Notes: generated by a model not told the origin, from the sequence alone. A stretch of DNA of 64,000 bases from AAA164-E04 sp014239995 (GCA_029247315.1 JAQWLM010000027.1:23078-87077); one strand, 5' to 3'; positions 23,953 through 33,804 are shown, numbered from the stretch's first letter. Numbers and translations: made by a program.

Positions 23953-24900
23953 TCATGCACTGGATAGAAAACCATACCGGGAGTTACCATGTGTCTGTGG
24001 GGCAGACTCCAGGAAATGTTCCAGGGCGCGCATGTCCACGGGCTCCGTGGCACCTGATTGGGTGGCCACCAGGGCTCCCATGGCACAGCCCAACCTGCAG
24101 CTTGCCTGCAGAGACGCGTTGTTCAGGATTCCATCCACAAAACCAGCGGTACAGGCATCACCCGCCCCGATGGGTTCCTTCATGTTGATGCAGAACCCCG
24201 GTTGATACACTGGAGATTCCTCGGCGCTGAAGGCAAGCGCCCCTTCAGATCCAAGTGTGATCAGGCAATGACTCAGATTCCATGTCTTGACCAGGGCAGT
24301 TCCCATTTTCGTCAGGTCGTCCTCTGGCATTCCGAACCAGTGAGCCAGTGTTCCCGTTTCTTCATTACTCAACTTGAGCACGTGGGCCTGTTGCAGTGAT
24401 GTTTCCACTGTCGCGCGTGTGTAACAGGATTTTCGGAGATTGATGTCGCATACCACGAGGGCATCTTGTCCCATTTGATCCAGTAACCATTGGAGAGTTT
24501 TGCGCGAGCATTCGGTCCGTTGGGCGAGTGTTCCAAAGCATATGGCATCTGCTTTTCTTGCAAGATCGCGCAGTTGATCTGAGGGTTTGATGTGATCATA
24601 GGCGACGTGGGGAACAATGTGGTAGTCCGGATTGTTGCAAACATCGAATTGGATTTCAACGGTGCCGGTCGGGAAGTCGGGGTCTTGCTGGATGCCTTCC
24701 AGCGACATGCCGTATTTGGTAAGTGATGCCTGGGCTTGTTTGCCGAGAGTATCTTGTCCGAGCTTGGAAACAATGACGCTGTGGTGTCCCAAAGTGTGCA
24801 TGCGATAAGCAAAATTACAGGGCGCTCCACCCAATGATGGTCCTTCAGGTAGCAGGTCCCACAAAATTTCTCCGAAGGAGATGATAGTTCGATGAGGCAT
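23953..24900 (-). CDS. PfkB-family carbohydrate kinase, fructokinase-like
   Basis: From the ATG at 24900 the protein is 315 residues; a TTG seven codons upstream is also open. The first block, FGEILWDLLP followed by LGGAPCNFAYRM, and the C-terminal signature GAGDACTAGFVDG with its catalytic Asp mark the PfkB/ribokinase family; these phrases are close to bacterial fructokinases. It would phosphorylate a hexose with ATP in the cytoplasm. It reads in the same direction as nagA but with a 200-bp gap, so it may have its own promoter. It is clearly distinct from the KDG-kinase-like protein at 5316. Fructose as the substrate is a guess based on resemblance. Confidence 0.88.
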   Translation of the reverse strand: MPHRTIISFGEILWDLLPEGPSLGGAPCNFAYRMHTLGHHSVIVSKLGQDTLGKQAQASLTKYGMSLEGIQQDPDFPTGTVEIQFDVCNNPDYHIVPHVAYDHIKPSDQLRDLARKADAICFGTLAQRTECSRKTLQWLLDQMGQDALVVCDINLRKSCYTRATVETSLQQAHVLKLSNEETGTLAHWFGMPEDDLTKMGTALVKTWNLSHCLITLGSEGALAFSAEESPVYQPGFCINMKEPIGAGDACTAGFVDGILNNASLQASCRLGCAMGALVATQSGATEPVDMRALEHFLESAPQTHGNSRYGFLSSA

Positions 24901-25115
24901 GACTGGTATGGGATGATCCAAAGGGTTTTAGAAGTGGGGTCCATGTTTTAAGTCACATGACCACCCTGTTTGTGGTGCGCGTCTGGATGCTTGCTCTAGT
25001 TTTCAGTGGTCTCCTTCGATCTACAGGTCATGGCACCACCGTTTGTTCATTTTGGTAATGGGTAGTTTCCAATACCTTTCATCTGTATGCATGCTGCGGA
25101 ACACTGCCAGCAAGT

Positions 25116-25511
25116 TCAGGGAGCAAGTTTCAGAATGCTGCGTGCCTCGGTTTTCTGCTCACTTTTGAGTTGCCGGAAAACAGCATCGCGGTTTTTGGCC
25201 GCTTTACGATCGTTCTGGGCCGCAGCTCGATAAAACCAAAGATAGGCTTTCATGGAATCCTGCTCCACACCATCACCCGAATAATAACGAGCTCCCAGAT
25301 TGTTCTGGGCCAGGGGGTGGCCTTGTTCAGCGGATTTGATCAGCCAGACCAGTGCGGCTGCATCATCCAGTTCCATTCCCATGCCGATGGCCTGACGCCA
25401 TCCGAGTTCGTATTGTGCATCCCGATCACCTTCTTCTGCCTTTGAGCGGATCGCCTCGATTTGTTCTTCGCTAAGTTCCATGGTTTGATTGATGACGCTG
25501 CGCTGTCGCAC
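25116..25511 (-). CDS. Small Sel1-repeat protein
   Basis: This 131-residue protein (GTG start; an ATG at 25481 would give 121 residues) holds two to three Sel1-like helical repeats, recognisable from AEEGDRDAQYELGWRQAIG and SAEQGHPLAQNNLGARYYSG, then AYLWFYRAAAQ. Sel1 repeats are TPR-like and mediate protein contacts. No signal peptide is seen, so it is probably cytoplasmic. It follows the 1127-residue TPR/repeat protein gene by 12 bp on the same strand and is probably cotranscribed, which suggests a partner or accessory role. Confidence 0.82.
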   Translation of the reverse strand: MRQRSVINQTMELSEEQIEAIRSKAEEGDRDAQYELGWRQAIGMGMELDDAAALVWLIKSAEQGHPLAQNNLGARYYSGDGVEQDSMKAYLWFYRAAAQNDRKAAKNRDAVFRQLKSEQKTEARSILKLAP

Positions 25512-25523
25512 GCATGCGATTGG

Positions 25524-28500
25524 TTACTTGCTGCTGCGTTGTTGACGCAGGGTCATACTGCCCACCCATCTCTTGTTATATTTTTGGATCCAATCGTCAC
25601 TGAGATGCTTTGGTCGTTGTTCGTTACCGTATGCCTGAGAATCCATGCCATGCCATGGGAGAGGTGCGACCGTCCATCCTTGAGCGACATGGAAGTCGGC
25701 ATCTTTGTCCCATCCAGATGAGAAAAAGAAAAAGTCTCGTTCCTGTCCATTTTCTTTGGCAGGGATGCGATTCGTGGCAAATTTCAATGTCAGTTCGTCT
25801 CCGCCATTCATCAAGACCAGTTGGTTGTCGCGCGAGGCAATCAGTGGATCCACTTCTCCATAGCGAGTACACCATCCCGAGGGGGTTATCAGCCAATTCG
25901 GGGCAAAGTCGATGTCTTCATAGTCGGGTGTCAAAGGCTGTGTCCATGCCTGGTCGAGATAACGACTGAACCCACGCCAGTGAAGGTCGGTTTGGGCAGG
26001 AGCAATCGTGTGCACCTGTGTGTATGCGTTCGTCATGGTTTGCATGAGTTGAATGCGATCCCAGTGGATTTCAAAGGACATGGTTAATCTGAGTCGAAGA
26101 GGCCCTGTGGGGAGTTGTCCATTCAGGTCTGTCACAATCGTCTTGGTCTTGCCTGCCGGAGCGCCAATCTCGATCGGCATGCTTTTCCATTGGCCGTTGG
26201 ATGTCAGTCTTTCCAAAGTTGGAAAAGGGAAGGGGAGTTGCGGATCGTGAGAGGCTCCGATATTGGACATGCCACCACCAAAATGCAGCCATCCAGTCAT
26301 GACCAGTGCCCAGGGTTTGGTCCCGTCAACGTGGCCAAAATCAAGTTCAAGTGCGAAGGGCTCGGCCAGGCCACGAAGCTGAGGGGCACGCAGGTTCACT
26401 GGGGATGCCATGTGCTTGTCGATTTCTTGAAGTGCCTCGGTGCAGTCCATCCCGTCACTGCGCATGGCGGAGCGAAGGCTCTTAGCATGACCCAGGGTCT
26501 GTATGCCATGTTGAGGGAAGGGCGGCCTGGCCACGAGTTTGCTGGTTGAATGCACTTCTGTCCCGGTGGGGTGATCCACGATAATCATTTTGGCCTCATC
26601 AAGATAAAGCACCTCACGTAATTCCTCGGTAACCTGCAGTATATGGTTTCCATTTTTGGGAGGGAATATGGATTCATTTCCTACCCATACGATTTCTTCA
26701 GTATCCGCGGGGATATAAACTCCCTCCTTTGCCGGCAGGCCAAGCGGTGCCGCACCCAGAAGATCTGTCACAAAGCGATACTTCTCGCCGTTCCAAGCAT
26801 AAAGATATGGGCAAGAACCTGTAGGCATCTCAAGTTCAAATAAAACCAGGCTGGAGCAATCCTCGATTTCGTAATCCACCTGCGTGATGGTATCCGTCCA
26901 GTGGGGGTCTATGGAATCTACTTTCTTGCGTTTGCCAAGTCCAATTTCCAGGGGCAACTCGTGCAGGGTTCGCGCCAGGCGGAGTCCACCGGTGGTGACC
27001 TCCACCTTAACGCCAATGCCGCTTGGATTGGATCTGCTTCCCTCCATGCGTATTTTCATCATTGTGTTGCGGTTGCCACCCTCGTTGCGAAGGATCCGAA
27101 GGGTCTGATCCTCCAGTGTGAGCAAAAGATCAGAATCACAGTCACCATCGAAATCTCCCCGGGACAATGATTGAATATTATCCAGTTTGAGTTGCTCCAG
27201 GCCCAGTGTTCTGGTGCTCTCTACAAATCCCGAGAGACCCTCGTTGCGCCATGCACGAAAGATACCTTTTCCATAAACCAAGATGTCCAGCCATCCGTCA
27301 TTGTCATAGTCGATGCATTGGACGGAATCTGCAGTCGTGCTCCCGATATCGATGTTCTGAGCCTTGGTATCTCCCTGAAGTCTTATCTGCAGTCCATCAG
27401 AAGTCAAAAAGGCCACATCTGTTCGCAGATCATTGTTTAGATCAGCAACTGCCAATGTCTTCGCCTTTGGCCAATCGTCAGAAATGGCAGCTTGCGTCAT
27501 TGAGCCACCGCGTTGCTTGAGATAGAGCTGAGCAGTATCGGTTTCACGGGCAATGAAAAGATCGGGAAGATCATCTCCATCCCAGTCTGCCACGACCAAA
27601 TCACTGACGCCCTCGATATCCGCAGGAAAGCTTGAATGCCTGGTTTCATGGGTGAACGAAAATGTCCCCTGGTTGCGGTGGTAAAGTAATGAACGATTGG
27701 TTGTGTTGATGCTGAGCAGATCCAGTTTTCCGGTGATATCGAAGTCCGTCAGTCTACCCTTGAGGGCCTGCAGAGGGGCAAGCTGGGTAAACAGGGATGA
27801 ATCCGAAAGCATACCGTTGGGGGAAATTTGAAATACTTGAGTTCCTTTGTCCGTGAGAAGAATGGCATCCTCCTGTTGTCCCCCACGCATGGAGCCCTGA
27901 TGTTGCAGGTCGCCAATCAGGCACTGGAAATAGGTTGCTTCGGGGAGAAGAGGCAGTGGGAATCCATGGGCTTGGAAGACGCCAGCCCTCTTGATAAGCA
28001 TTGTGTAGCCCTTTCCCTTTTCGCGAACCAGTAAGTCCAGTTGGTCATCGTGTCCCACATCGACCACTCCTGCTGGTCCCAGGTAAGTGGATGCCTTGTC
28101 GCCGAGGAATGCCTCTGTGGCATCGGTGAAATAGACCTTGATGCCGTTGGCATCCGGTTGCTCAAGTTGGAACGGGGCAATTGGTTCCGTGTAGATACAC
28201 TTTTCGGTTGTGGATGGATCCGCACTGAGTGGTTGCGCGGAGATGACGGATTGATGTCTTTCCAGCATTTGTTCCGCTTCCTTTTGGCGTTCAAGGCGTA
28301 TGTAGGTCTGGCTGAGGTTGTAGAAGGCAGAGGGGTGCTGTGGATCAAACTGGATGACTTCCTCAAATTGCAACGATGCCGACTCCCATTGTCCAAGGCC
28401 TTGGTAGGAGCGTCCCAACTGGTAACTGACGGCATTCACCGTGGGATCGATCTGTTTGGCGACCTGTAGTGACTGGACTGCCTTTTCAAATTGCCCTGTC

Positions 28501-28907
28501 CTCACCAGCGCGCAGCCCGTGAGGTAATGGGCAGCAGCAGCATTTTGATTGAGTTTCAAGGCCTCGCTTGATTGCTTTAGGACTTCCTCTGTCTGGTTCA
28601 AGAGAAGGTAAGCGTTGGCAAGGTTGAGCCGAGCATCAAGGTCTCCCGGGTGGAGTATGGACGCTTGACGGAAACTTTCGGCTGCTTTTTCCGCTCCACT
28701 GCTTCCCTGCACAAGCATGTTCTTCCCGGAATTCATCAGCTCTATAAAGCGTTCAGCTGTAACATTTTTATCACTTTTTATTGAGTTGCTGCTGTTGTTT
28801 TTGATTTTTTGAGTCGGGTAATAAAAAAGAGCGAACATGGCGACCACTATGAAAAAAAGCAGCATGATAAACGCGATGGCCGGGGGTTTTTCGCGGTTTG
28901 AATTCAT
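25524..28907 (-). CDS. Membrane-anchored TPR plus FG-GAP/ASPIC-UnbV repeat protein
   Basis: This 1127-residue protein has a single N-terminal membrane helix (about 10-30), so the rest is probably periplasmic. About five TPR units follow at about 65-225 (for example AAAAHYLTGCALVRTGQFEKA). Then come FG-GAP/VCBS-type propeller blades at about 260-600, seen from repeats such as VVDVGHDDQLDLLV, ADWDGDDLPDLFI and IDYDNDGWLDILVY with calcium-binding-type DxDxDG loops. An ASPIC/UnbV-like domain lies at about 605-680 (GSRSNPSGIGVKVEV, then EIGLGKRKKVD). A further 430 residues follow with PYLYAWNGEKYRFVTDLLG, whose family I cannot name. Similar proteins are frequent in the PVC group and Acidobacteria without known function. 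The small Sel1 gene follows. Confidence 0.87.
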   Translation of the reverse strand: MNSNREKPPAIAFIMLLFFIVVAMFALFYYPTQKIKNNSSNSIKSDKNVTAERFIELMNSGKNMLVQGSSGAEKAAESFRQASILHPGDLDARLNLANAYLLLNQTEEVLKQSSEALKLNQNAAAAHYLTGCALVRTGQFEKAVQSLQVAKQIDPTVNAVSYQLGRSYQGLGQWESASLQFEEVIQFDPQHPSAFYNLSQTYIRLERQKEAEQMLERHQSVISAQPLSADPSTTEKCIYTEPIAPFQLEQPDANGIKVYFTDATEAFLGDKASTYLGPAGVVDVGHDDQLDLLVREKGKGYTMLIKRAGVFQAHGFPLPLLPEATYFQCLIGDLQHQGSMRGGQQEDAILLTDKGTQVFQISPNGMLSDSSLFTQLAPLQALKGRLTDFDITGKLDLLSINTTNRSLLYHRNQGTFSFTHETRHSSFPADIEGVSDLVVADWDGDDLPDLFIARETDTAQLYLKQRGGSMTQAAISDDWPKAKTLAVADLNNDLRTDVAFLTSDGLQIRLQGDTKAQNIDIGSTTADSVQCIDYDNDGWLDILVYGKGIFRAWRNEGLSGFVESTRTLGLEQLKLDNIQSLSRGDFDGDCDSDLLLTLEDQTLRILRNEGGNRNTMMKIRMEGSRSNPSGIGVKVEVTTGGLRLARTLHELPLEIGLGKRKKVDSIDPHWTDTITQVDYEIEDCSSLVLFELEMPTGSCPYLYAWNGEKYRFVTDLLGAAPLGLPAKEGVYIPADTEEIVWVGNESIFPPKNGNHILQVTEELREVLYLDEAKMIIVDHPTGTEVHSTSKLVARPPFPQHGIQTLGHAKSLRSAMRSDGMDCTEALQEIDKHMASPVNLRAPQLRGLAEPFALELDFGHVDGTKPWALVMTGWLHFGGGMSNIGASHDPQLPFPFPTLERLTSNGQWKSMPIEIGAPAGKTKTIVTDLNGQLPTGPLRLRLTMSFEIHWDRIQLMQTMTNAYTQVHTIAPAQTDLHWRGFSRYLDQAWTQPLTPDYEDIDFAPNWLITPSGWCTRYGEVDPLIASRDNQLVLMNGGDELTLKFATNRIPAKENGQERDFFFFSSGWDKDADFHVAQGWTVAPLPWHGMDSQAYGNEQRPKHLSDDWIQKYNKRWVGSMTLRQQRSSK

Positions 28908-29271
28908 GCCAAGAACATAGCCAAACAGCGTCCGACTTCAAGTTCAGAGCTTAAAACTGATTTGCGGGGTATCCTGCGATCCAGTACGGACTGGGCATGA
29001 ACGGTTGGAAAGTTAAAGTTAAGAAACCAGGCCGGGCATTGCTGCCCGGCCTGATCTATCCCTAACATGTTATAAGAACAAACGCTCCCATTAGACGTTT
29101 TCATCTCTTGAGATATTCATTTGAGATTCAAGATTCTGGAATTGGATTGTGTCCCCTTATGCCTGGCGTGGTGTGGATCCGTTCCTTCACCATACACCTG
29201 GGTCGATGTCATGCACAGCCCAGTCCATGCCTTGAGTTTTCCAGGGGAAAAGTTCTCGAGTTAAAAGGACA
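28908..29271. other. Intergenic region between two minus-strand genes
   Basis: Apart from the strong hairpin at 29028-29053, described separately, I see no gene in these 364 bases. Small open frames on both strands lack recognisable content. The stretch left of the hairpin should contain the promoter for the TPR/FG-GAP gene. Confidence 0.6.
29028..29053 (-). terminator. Intrinsic terminator of the DUF2339 gene
   Basis: A perfect 11-bp inverted repeat (CAGGCCGGGCA and TGCCCGGCCTG) with a 4-nt loop is followed on the minus strand by a T-rich tail (GTTTCTTAACTTTAAC). It lies 219 bp past the stop of the minus-strand DUF2339 gene and before the TPR/FG-GAP gene, so it probably ends that transcript. 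Confidence 0.7.
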
Positions 29272-32200
29272 TTATGGAGACTCGATGGTTTCCGATTTCA
29301 TGGAAGACACCTCCTGTTCAAGCCGTTTGGAGTATTTTTGATAGAGGAATGAAGCCAGCATGGTAGCCACCGCGATGCCTACCAGGGCTCCAACCCGGTA
29401 GAGTTGGTCAAGATGTGAAATATCGTGCATGAAGACCTTGAAAATGGTACATGCGAACAATCCAAGCCCAAATTTTCTTGCACCGCCAAGTCTCCTGGCA
29501 ATGCCAACCGCGATCAGTACAAAGGCAAATATAGACCAAGCAACGCTGTAACACAGGTCGCGTGCGATATTGCCCCGAAATTCAAATACGAGCGAACCTT
29601 CCCCTGGTTTCGCAAAAAAATCAGCAATCTCAATATTCATCAAGATAAAGGTGAGGAAAACCGCCATTCCGTATAGCCAGGCTGGCAGGTTTTTCACCTT
29701 TTCCTTGAGGGTGTAGGATTCAAGTGTTCTTGCCCCAATCAACAGGGATCCAATCACCAGGGCGTAGGTGTATAGATACCAATTGAGGATAGGAAAGTTG
29801 CCGCGCGGATAATAATCCAGGATCGATGGGTTTAATCCAAGGCGAACAAAGCTCAACGCCAATAATGCCACGCCCCACGCGATGAGTCCTTGATGAGCAA
29901 TGTGACGGTATATCCAAATCAAGGCTGCACCCTCCAGAGCCCAGCCGATCGTCAACCATTCATGGTTCCACTGAACCGGGAAAATAAGTGTTATAAACAG
30001 GCTGGTCACTCCGCCGAACCATGCAAGGACGGTTCGATGTTCTGGTATCTCCCGTGAGACTGCTTTCCAGCGATTGCGAAGCACAAAAAAGGTGACGCAG
30101 GCAAAAGCTAATGGGATCAGACCAGGAGCACTGAGATCGAATTTTTTTTCTGTCCAGATATGCAAAAGCACGAAGTGCCCCACGCCCGACAAGGCTGCAG
30201 TGATCCACGCACCCTTGCCACGATCTTGCTCGAAACGAATGACAAAGGGACTGATGAGAAACAAAAGATAATGTGCCACTATCCACGCGAGGATTCCATG
30301 ACCGGTGGATGTGTTCCATTCCCGGATTACCCAGGCGTATTGCACTGCTAGACTTGAAAGCAGTCCAGCCATGGCAAGCCAACTGCTTTGACGACTGTTC
30401 CAGCAGACCATGGCGCTCAATAGCCATGATGTGACCATAATCCAGTGGGTTGTGGGAAGTTCGAGATGCCCGATAACTCCCAAGAGCAGAAAAAAAGGAA
30501 GCACGGAGGCGTATGCTTGCCCCCAGAATTGCATGGATTCGATTCTTCTGCTGTCAACGGCTTTCAGTCCGGTGAGTGTTCTTTCAGGCATGGACCGTCC
30601 TAGCGATGCGATCCATCTGGGCGCGTTTTGAATGGTGAACATGATCAAGCCGCAGAAAAGCATGATCCAAATGAGCATCGAGGATATGCTATCAAAGCCA
30701 GGTGGCACTGATAGGATCCAAGCTCCGAAGATCCCCATCGTCAGTGCTACGGTACCCAGGATCAATGCCAACGAGCCGCTTGCGAATGCCAGGCACAGAA
30801 AGATGACGTCCAGAAGCATGACACCTGTCCATGTTGCGAAGGAGGATACACTGGATTGTAAGATACCGATGCACACGATGCAAAGCGTCAACAGCGGAGT
30901 ACATAGGCTCCATGGAGAGACAGGTGTCGACCGTGCTTGATGGAGTTGGATGAAAAGAAAGGCAGACTGTATCAGGCCGAACAGGAGGCAGGCGCCGATG
31001 ATCCAGACCGACATGGCTGGTTCAGCGTAATGGCTTGCCCAGGCACTGAGGACCAGAAAAGTGATTCCTGCCTGAATGCTAGCCCAGTGCTGGCCTTTGG
31101 AGTCATTAAAGGACTGCCACATCAGAACGAGGTAGATGCTGAGGATCAGGCATGCAATCCAGGCAGCATGCATCTCGATATCCGGGAAGTTTTGAATGAC
31201 ATACAGACACAGGCCAAGGGAGGCGAATGATGGTATTTTTAAAGCTATTCTCATGGAATGCTGTCTTGGGTAGACAGTCTGTTTCCATGTTTCTGCGCTC
31301 ATAAATATCAGGCCGAAGGGTAGCATGATGGCAGCAGCAGTTCCCCAGGGAAACAGGGGTGGCTGTTGTATGACCCAGAATGTCAGGTAGAAGGCAGTAC
31401 CCAAGCTTGTTGCCCATGTCATCCAGCACCATTGCTGCCTGATGGAGATGATAAGGATGCCAATATTAAGCAGTGCTATGTAGGAAAAAAGCGCACTGGT
31501 GCTTGGCACGTCAAGCAGTTGGGGAGTAAGAAATCCTCCCAGCATGCCCAGTGCTGCCACGACCTGAGTGCCCCAGCGGTGAGCAAGTAGGATGGCACCT
31601 GAGGTCACGAGTGCATTGATGAAAAAGGTCAATGCTGGGCTGAAGAGCCCAAACTGGTAGATCCCGTGTGCTGCAAACGTCACAGCGTAGAGACCAACAA
31701 TGCCTGTTCCGCACAGAGTGTGGGAGGTGATTTTATAGGGCTTGCGGTTCAGAAAGAGTCCTCCTCCCAGCAGGGCTGTTGACGTGATATACCCCAGGGC
31801 AATTCTTAACCAGGGGGGGACTAGGTTGTTGTCGAAGGAGTATTTGACGAAGAAGCAGATGGCGAAGAAAAAAGCAAGACCACCAATCCAGGCGAAAAGG
31901 CGTGCGCCCATGAATACCTCAAGGCTATTGGTCGATAACTTTTGAGTGGTCTTGTTGTTTCCGGTGGATCTGTCAAAAGGCAAGTAGGCGGCGATTTTTT
32001 CTCCGAGCCGCATCTTGCGATTACGAACAGACGACGAAGGCTTCAAGTTGGACTCTTGAAGAAAAGACCTTGGTTCTGTCTTCTTGGAGGCAGGCGGTGG
32101 ATCCGTTCGTTGCGGGTCCTTGCTTACAGCAGGGTCCTTATGTCCCGGTTTGGTTGGATTGCTTGCTTTCCGCCACGTCAGCATTTCCCTCCTGGTCTTC

Positions 32201-32364
32201 AGGGTGATTCGCAGCGCGATTGCAGACAAGGTTAGCGGCAGAAGCCAACCTCCTATCAAGATCATTATCCAAAACATCTCTTTTATTTCTTTGAGTTCAG
32301 GTTTCTTGCCTCTCCCAGGCCAAAATACCGTTGGAAATCCTCGCCTGGACCGTTCTTTCTTCAA
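29272..32364 (-). CDS. DUF2339 multi-pass membrane protein
   Basis: This 1030-residue protein has a first membrane helix at about 30-50, a hydrophilic linker (about 55-145) and then more than twenty predicted membrane helices. The phrase SLEVFMGARLFAWIGGLAFFFAICFFVKYSFDN-type start of the second half, with WIGGLAFFFA and VKYSFDN, marks the DUF2339 family of large bacterial inner-membrane proteins. Function is unknown. The C-terminus is short and charged (SMKSETIESP). The gene stands alone, with a 432-bp gap upstream and the terminator at 29028-29053 downstream. Its start is uncertain: a Met 29 codons in (EMFWIMI) would remove an Arg/Lys-rich segment and leave the first helix at the N-terminus. 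Confidence 0.85.
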   Translation of the reverse strand: MKKERSRRGFPTVFWPGRGKKPELKEIKEMFWIMILIGGWLLPLTLSAIALRITLKTRREMLTWRKASNPTKPGHKDPAVSKDPQRTDPPPASKKTEPRSFLQESNLKPSSSVRNRKMRLGEKIAAYLPFDRSTGNNKTTQKLSTNSLEVFMGARLFAWIGGLAFFFAICFFVKYSFDNNLVPPWLRIALGYITSTALLGGGLFLNRKPYKITSHTLCGTGIVGLYAVTFAAHGIYQFGLFSPALTFFINALVTSGAILLAHRWGTQVVAALGMLGGFLTPQLLDVPSTSALFSYIALLNIGILIISIRQQWCWMTWATSLGTAFYLTFWVIQQPPLFPWGTAAAIMLPFGLIFMSAETWKQTVYPRQHSMRIALKIPSFASLGLCLYVIQNFPDIEMHAAWIACLILSIYLVLMWQSFNDSKGQHWASIQAGITFLVLSAWASHYAEPAMSVWIIGACLLFGLIQSAFLFIQLHQARSTPVSPWSLCTPLLTLCIVCIGILQSSVSSFATWTGVMLLDVIFLCLAFASGSLALILGTVALTMGIFGAWILSVPPGFDSISSMLIWIMLFCGLIMFTIQNAPRWIASLGRSMPERTLTGLKAVDSRRIESMQFWGQAYASVLPFFLLLGVIGHLELPTTHWIMVTSWLLSAMVCWNSRQSSWLAMAGLLSSLAVQYAWVIREWNTSTGHGILAWIVAHYLLFLISPFVIRFEQDRGKGAWITAALSGVGHFVLLHIWTEKKFDLSAPGLIPLAFACVTFFVLRNRWKAVSREIPEHRTVLAWFGGVTSLFITLIFPVQWNHEWLTIGWALEGAALIWIYRHIAHQGLIAWGVALLALSFVRLGLNPSILDYYPRGNFPILNWYLYTYALVIGSLLIGARTLESYTLKEKVKNLPAWLYGMAVFLTFILMNIEIADFFAKPGEGSLVFEFRGNIARDLCYSVAWSIFAFVLIAVGIARRLGGARKFGLGLFACTIFKVFMHDISHLDQLYRVGALVGIAVATMLASFLYQKYSKRLEQEVSSMKSETIESP

Positions 32365-32796
32365 ACTATCTCAGCAACAAGTCAATCCTTGCGCCTACAG
32401 GGAGAGCTGAATGCCATACTTTCGTTTGACTGCCCGTTCTCTGGCCTCCGCCTCCTTGATTCACGTAAGCACCATGGTCGTGGTAATTCCCGATCTCCAT
32501 ATGGCCACTCTTCACAGAATCGATCATGAATTTTCCGGTTCTCGCGTGGCTGTGTTCCAGCAGGAGGGTGTTTGTGGTATTTATCACCTTTGTGTGTTTC
32601 ATCCGGCATAACCTGCGTCTGAATGTGATTTAAAGAGGTGTCCCGCATGGAACCGGTAGGATCAATCCTCCTTCAGAGGACAGGTTGGCATGGCATCCGT
32701 CACGATGGTTTTAAGATCTCCACCCCTGCTTATTGCTATCGAGAGCTATTGCATTCTCCACCAAGGTTCGTCTTTACAAGGGTTTCACCCCACCCA
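32365..32796. other. Gap with possible decayed or short open frames
   Basis: On the minus strand, 32366-32602 is open for 78 codons with text such as KSGHMEIGNYHDHGAYV and QTKVWHSALPVGARIDLLL, which looks protein-like but matches no family I recognise. It lacks a clear ribosome binding site. A second minus-strand frame and a plus-strand frame overlap it. It could be a small gene, the end of a decayed gene, or chance. Nothing else is seen. Confidence 0.3.
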
Positions 32797-33198
32797 TCAG
32801 GGCTCCCCTTGATGGACGGGGTGAAACGCTGCTCGATGATCTCTGCCACTCGCCGGGTCCAGGTAGATATCATCTTTTCGGCAGTGCTTGAGAAAACCGT
32901 CAATATACGCGATATCACCTACATTGTAATGCTCTGCCATTGCCTTAAACTTGCCAAAGTTACATTCAATGCCGCCTTCAAGATGGACCCGTGCGGATCC
33001 TGGATTGGAAATGTCAACTTTCCTGACGATTCCCTTGACAGTTATTTTCTTACCCACGAATGGCGTACCTAATACACTCAAGTCCTCTTGCAGGAATTGT
33101 GCGGCTGGATCTCCATAGTCCATTTGCCAGCCTTTCCATACAGGTCCGCAGCCCAACAAAAGGAAAGCTGTGATCGTTACAAGCCAGTTTTTTTTCAT
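32797..33198 (-). CDS. Small OB-fold-like lipoprotein
   Basis: From the ATG at 33198 the protein is 133 residues with a lipoprotein signal (MKKNWLVTITAFLLLGCGP; lipobox LLGC). The frame continues to 33228, but the added residues precede the positively charged start of the signal. The mature part has FVGKKITVKGIVRKV, VHLEGGIECNF and YNVGDIAYIDGFLKHC, a pattern of the tRNA_anti-like/OB-fold domain found in small bacterial lipoproteins. These probably bind an unknown ligand at the membrane. The gene is isolated, with gaps of about 430 and 600 bp on either side. Confidence 0.75.
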   Translation of the reverse strand: MKKNWLVTITAFLLLGCGPVWKGWQMDYGDPAAQFLQEDLSVLGTPFVGKKITVKGIVRKVDISNPGSARVHLEGGIECNFGKFKAMAEHYNVGDIAYIDGFLKHCRKDDIYLDPASGRDHRAAFHPVHQGEP

Positions 33199-33804
33199 TG
33201 AAAACCACATAAGCACATGGTGTGCCATAAAGAAAAAGCCATTGTACTGCTCTTGCAGGATTAGATGTATCTAATTCATAATTAAAGAGTTAGGCGTATC
33301 TATTTTAGAGTCATGTTTGCTGGCTTAGATGCTTGGGGTATGTTCAAAAAATGAACATAGTATATACTTAAAATGTCCAATTGAATATGCTTGAGTCTTA
33401 TTCTTAACACTCAAGTGATCCAATGACGGGCAGCTTGTGCTCTCTCATGATATACACGCTACGCCCTACGATGCTTCCCTGCGATGGCGAAACGCTCCTA
33501 GGGGTTTCCCTTGGAGGTGGAAGCTCAAGCTGGACGTTTCATATCGGCACCATAAAACCCCGGTGAGCCATGATTGATCACGATTTGGGGTAATCCCACC
33601 CGGGTGAAAATGCTTTTTCCGTCACATGGAGACCAAGGCATCCGTGATGCAATTTGATCCAGGGCATGTTGGAAATGCAAAACCTGTCCCTACATGGGAT
33701 GCTGTTTGTGTTTTTGATTTTTGCATTGTTAGATGCTTTCCATTAAGTTTTTATGTGTATCCATGTTGCTTCAACGGGACAGGTAGCGCAGATCGCGTTG
33801 AGGT
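33199..33804. other. Intergenic region with inverted repeats
   Basis: About 600 bp without a convincing gene. It holds two inverted repeats at 33339-33359 and 33390-33415, described separately. The left part is AT-rich and should hold the promoter of the OB-fold lipoprotein gene. The right part is more GC-rich and includes a 60-codon plus-strand open frame with no recognisable content. Confidence 0.5.
33339..33359. promoter_or_regulatory. 8-bp inverted repeat with A-rich loop
   Basis: TATGTTCA and TGAACATA form a perfect 8-bp inverted repeat around five A residues, 140 bp upstream of the OB-fold lipoprotein start. The size and spacing fit a dimeric repressor operator. A second inverted repeat, CTTGAGT and ACTCAAG with a 12-nt loop, follows at 33390-33415. 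Their function is inferred only from symmetry. Confidence 0.4.
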
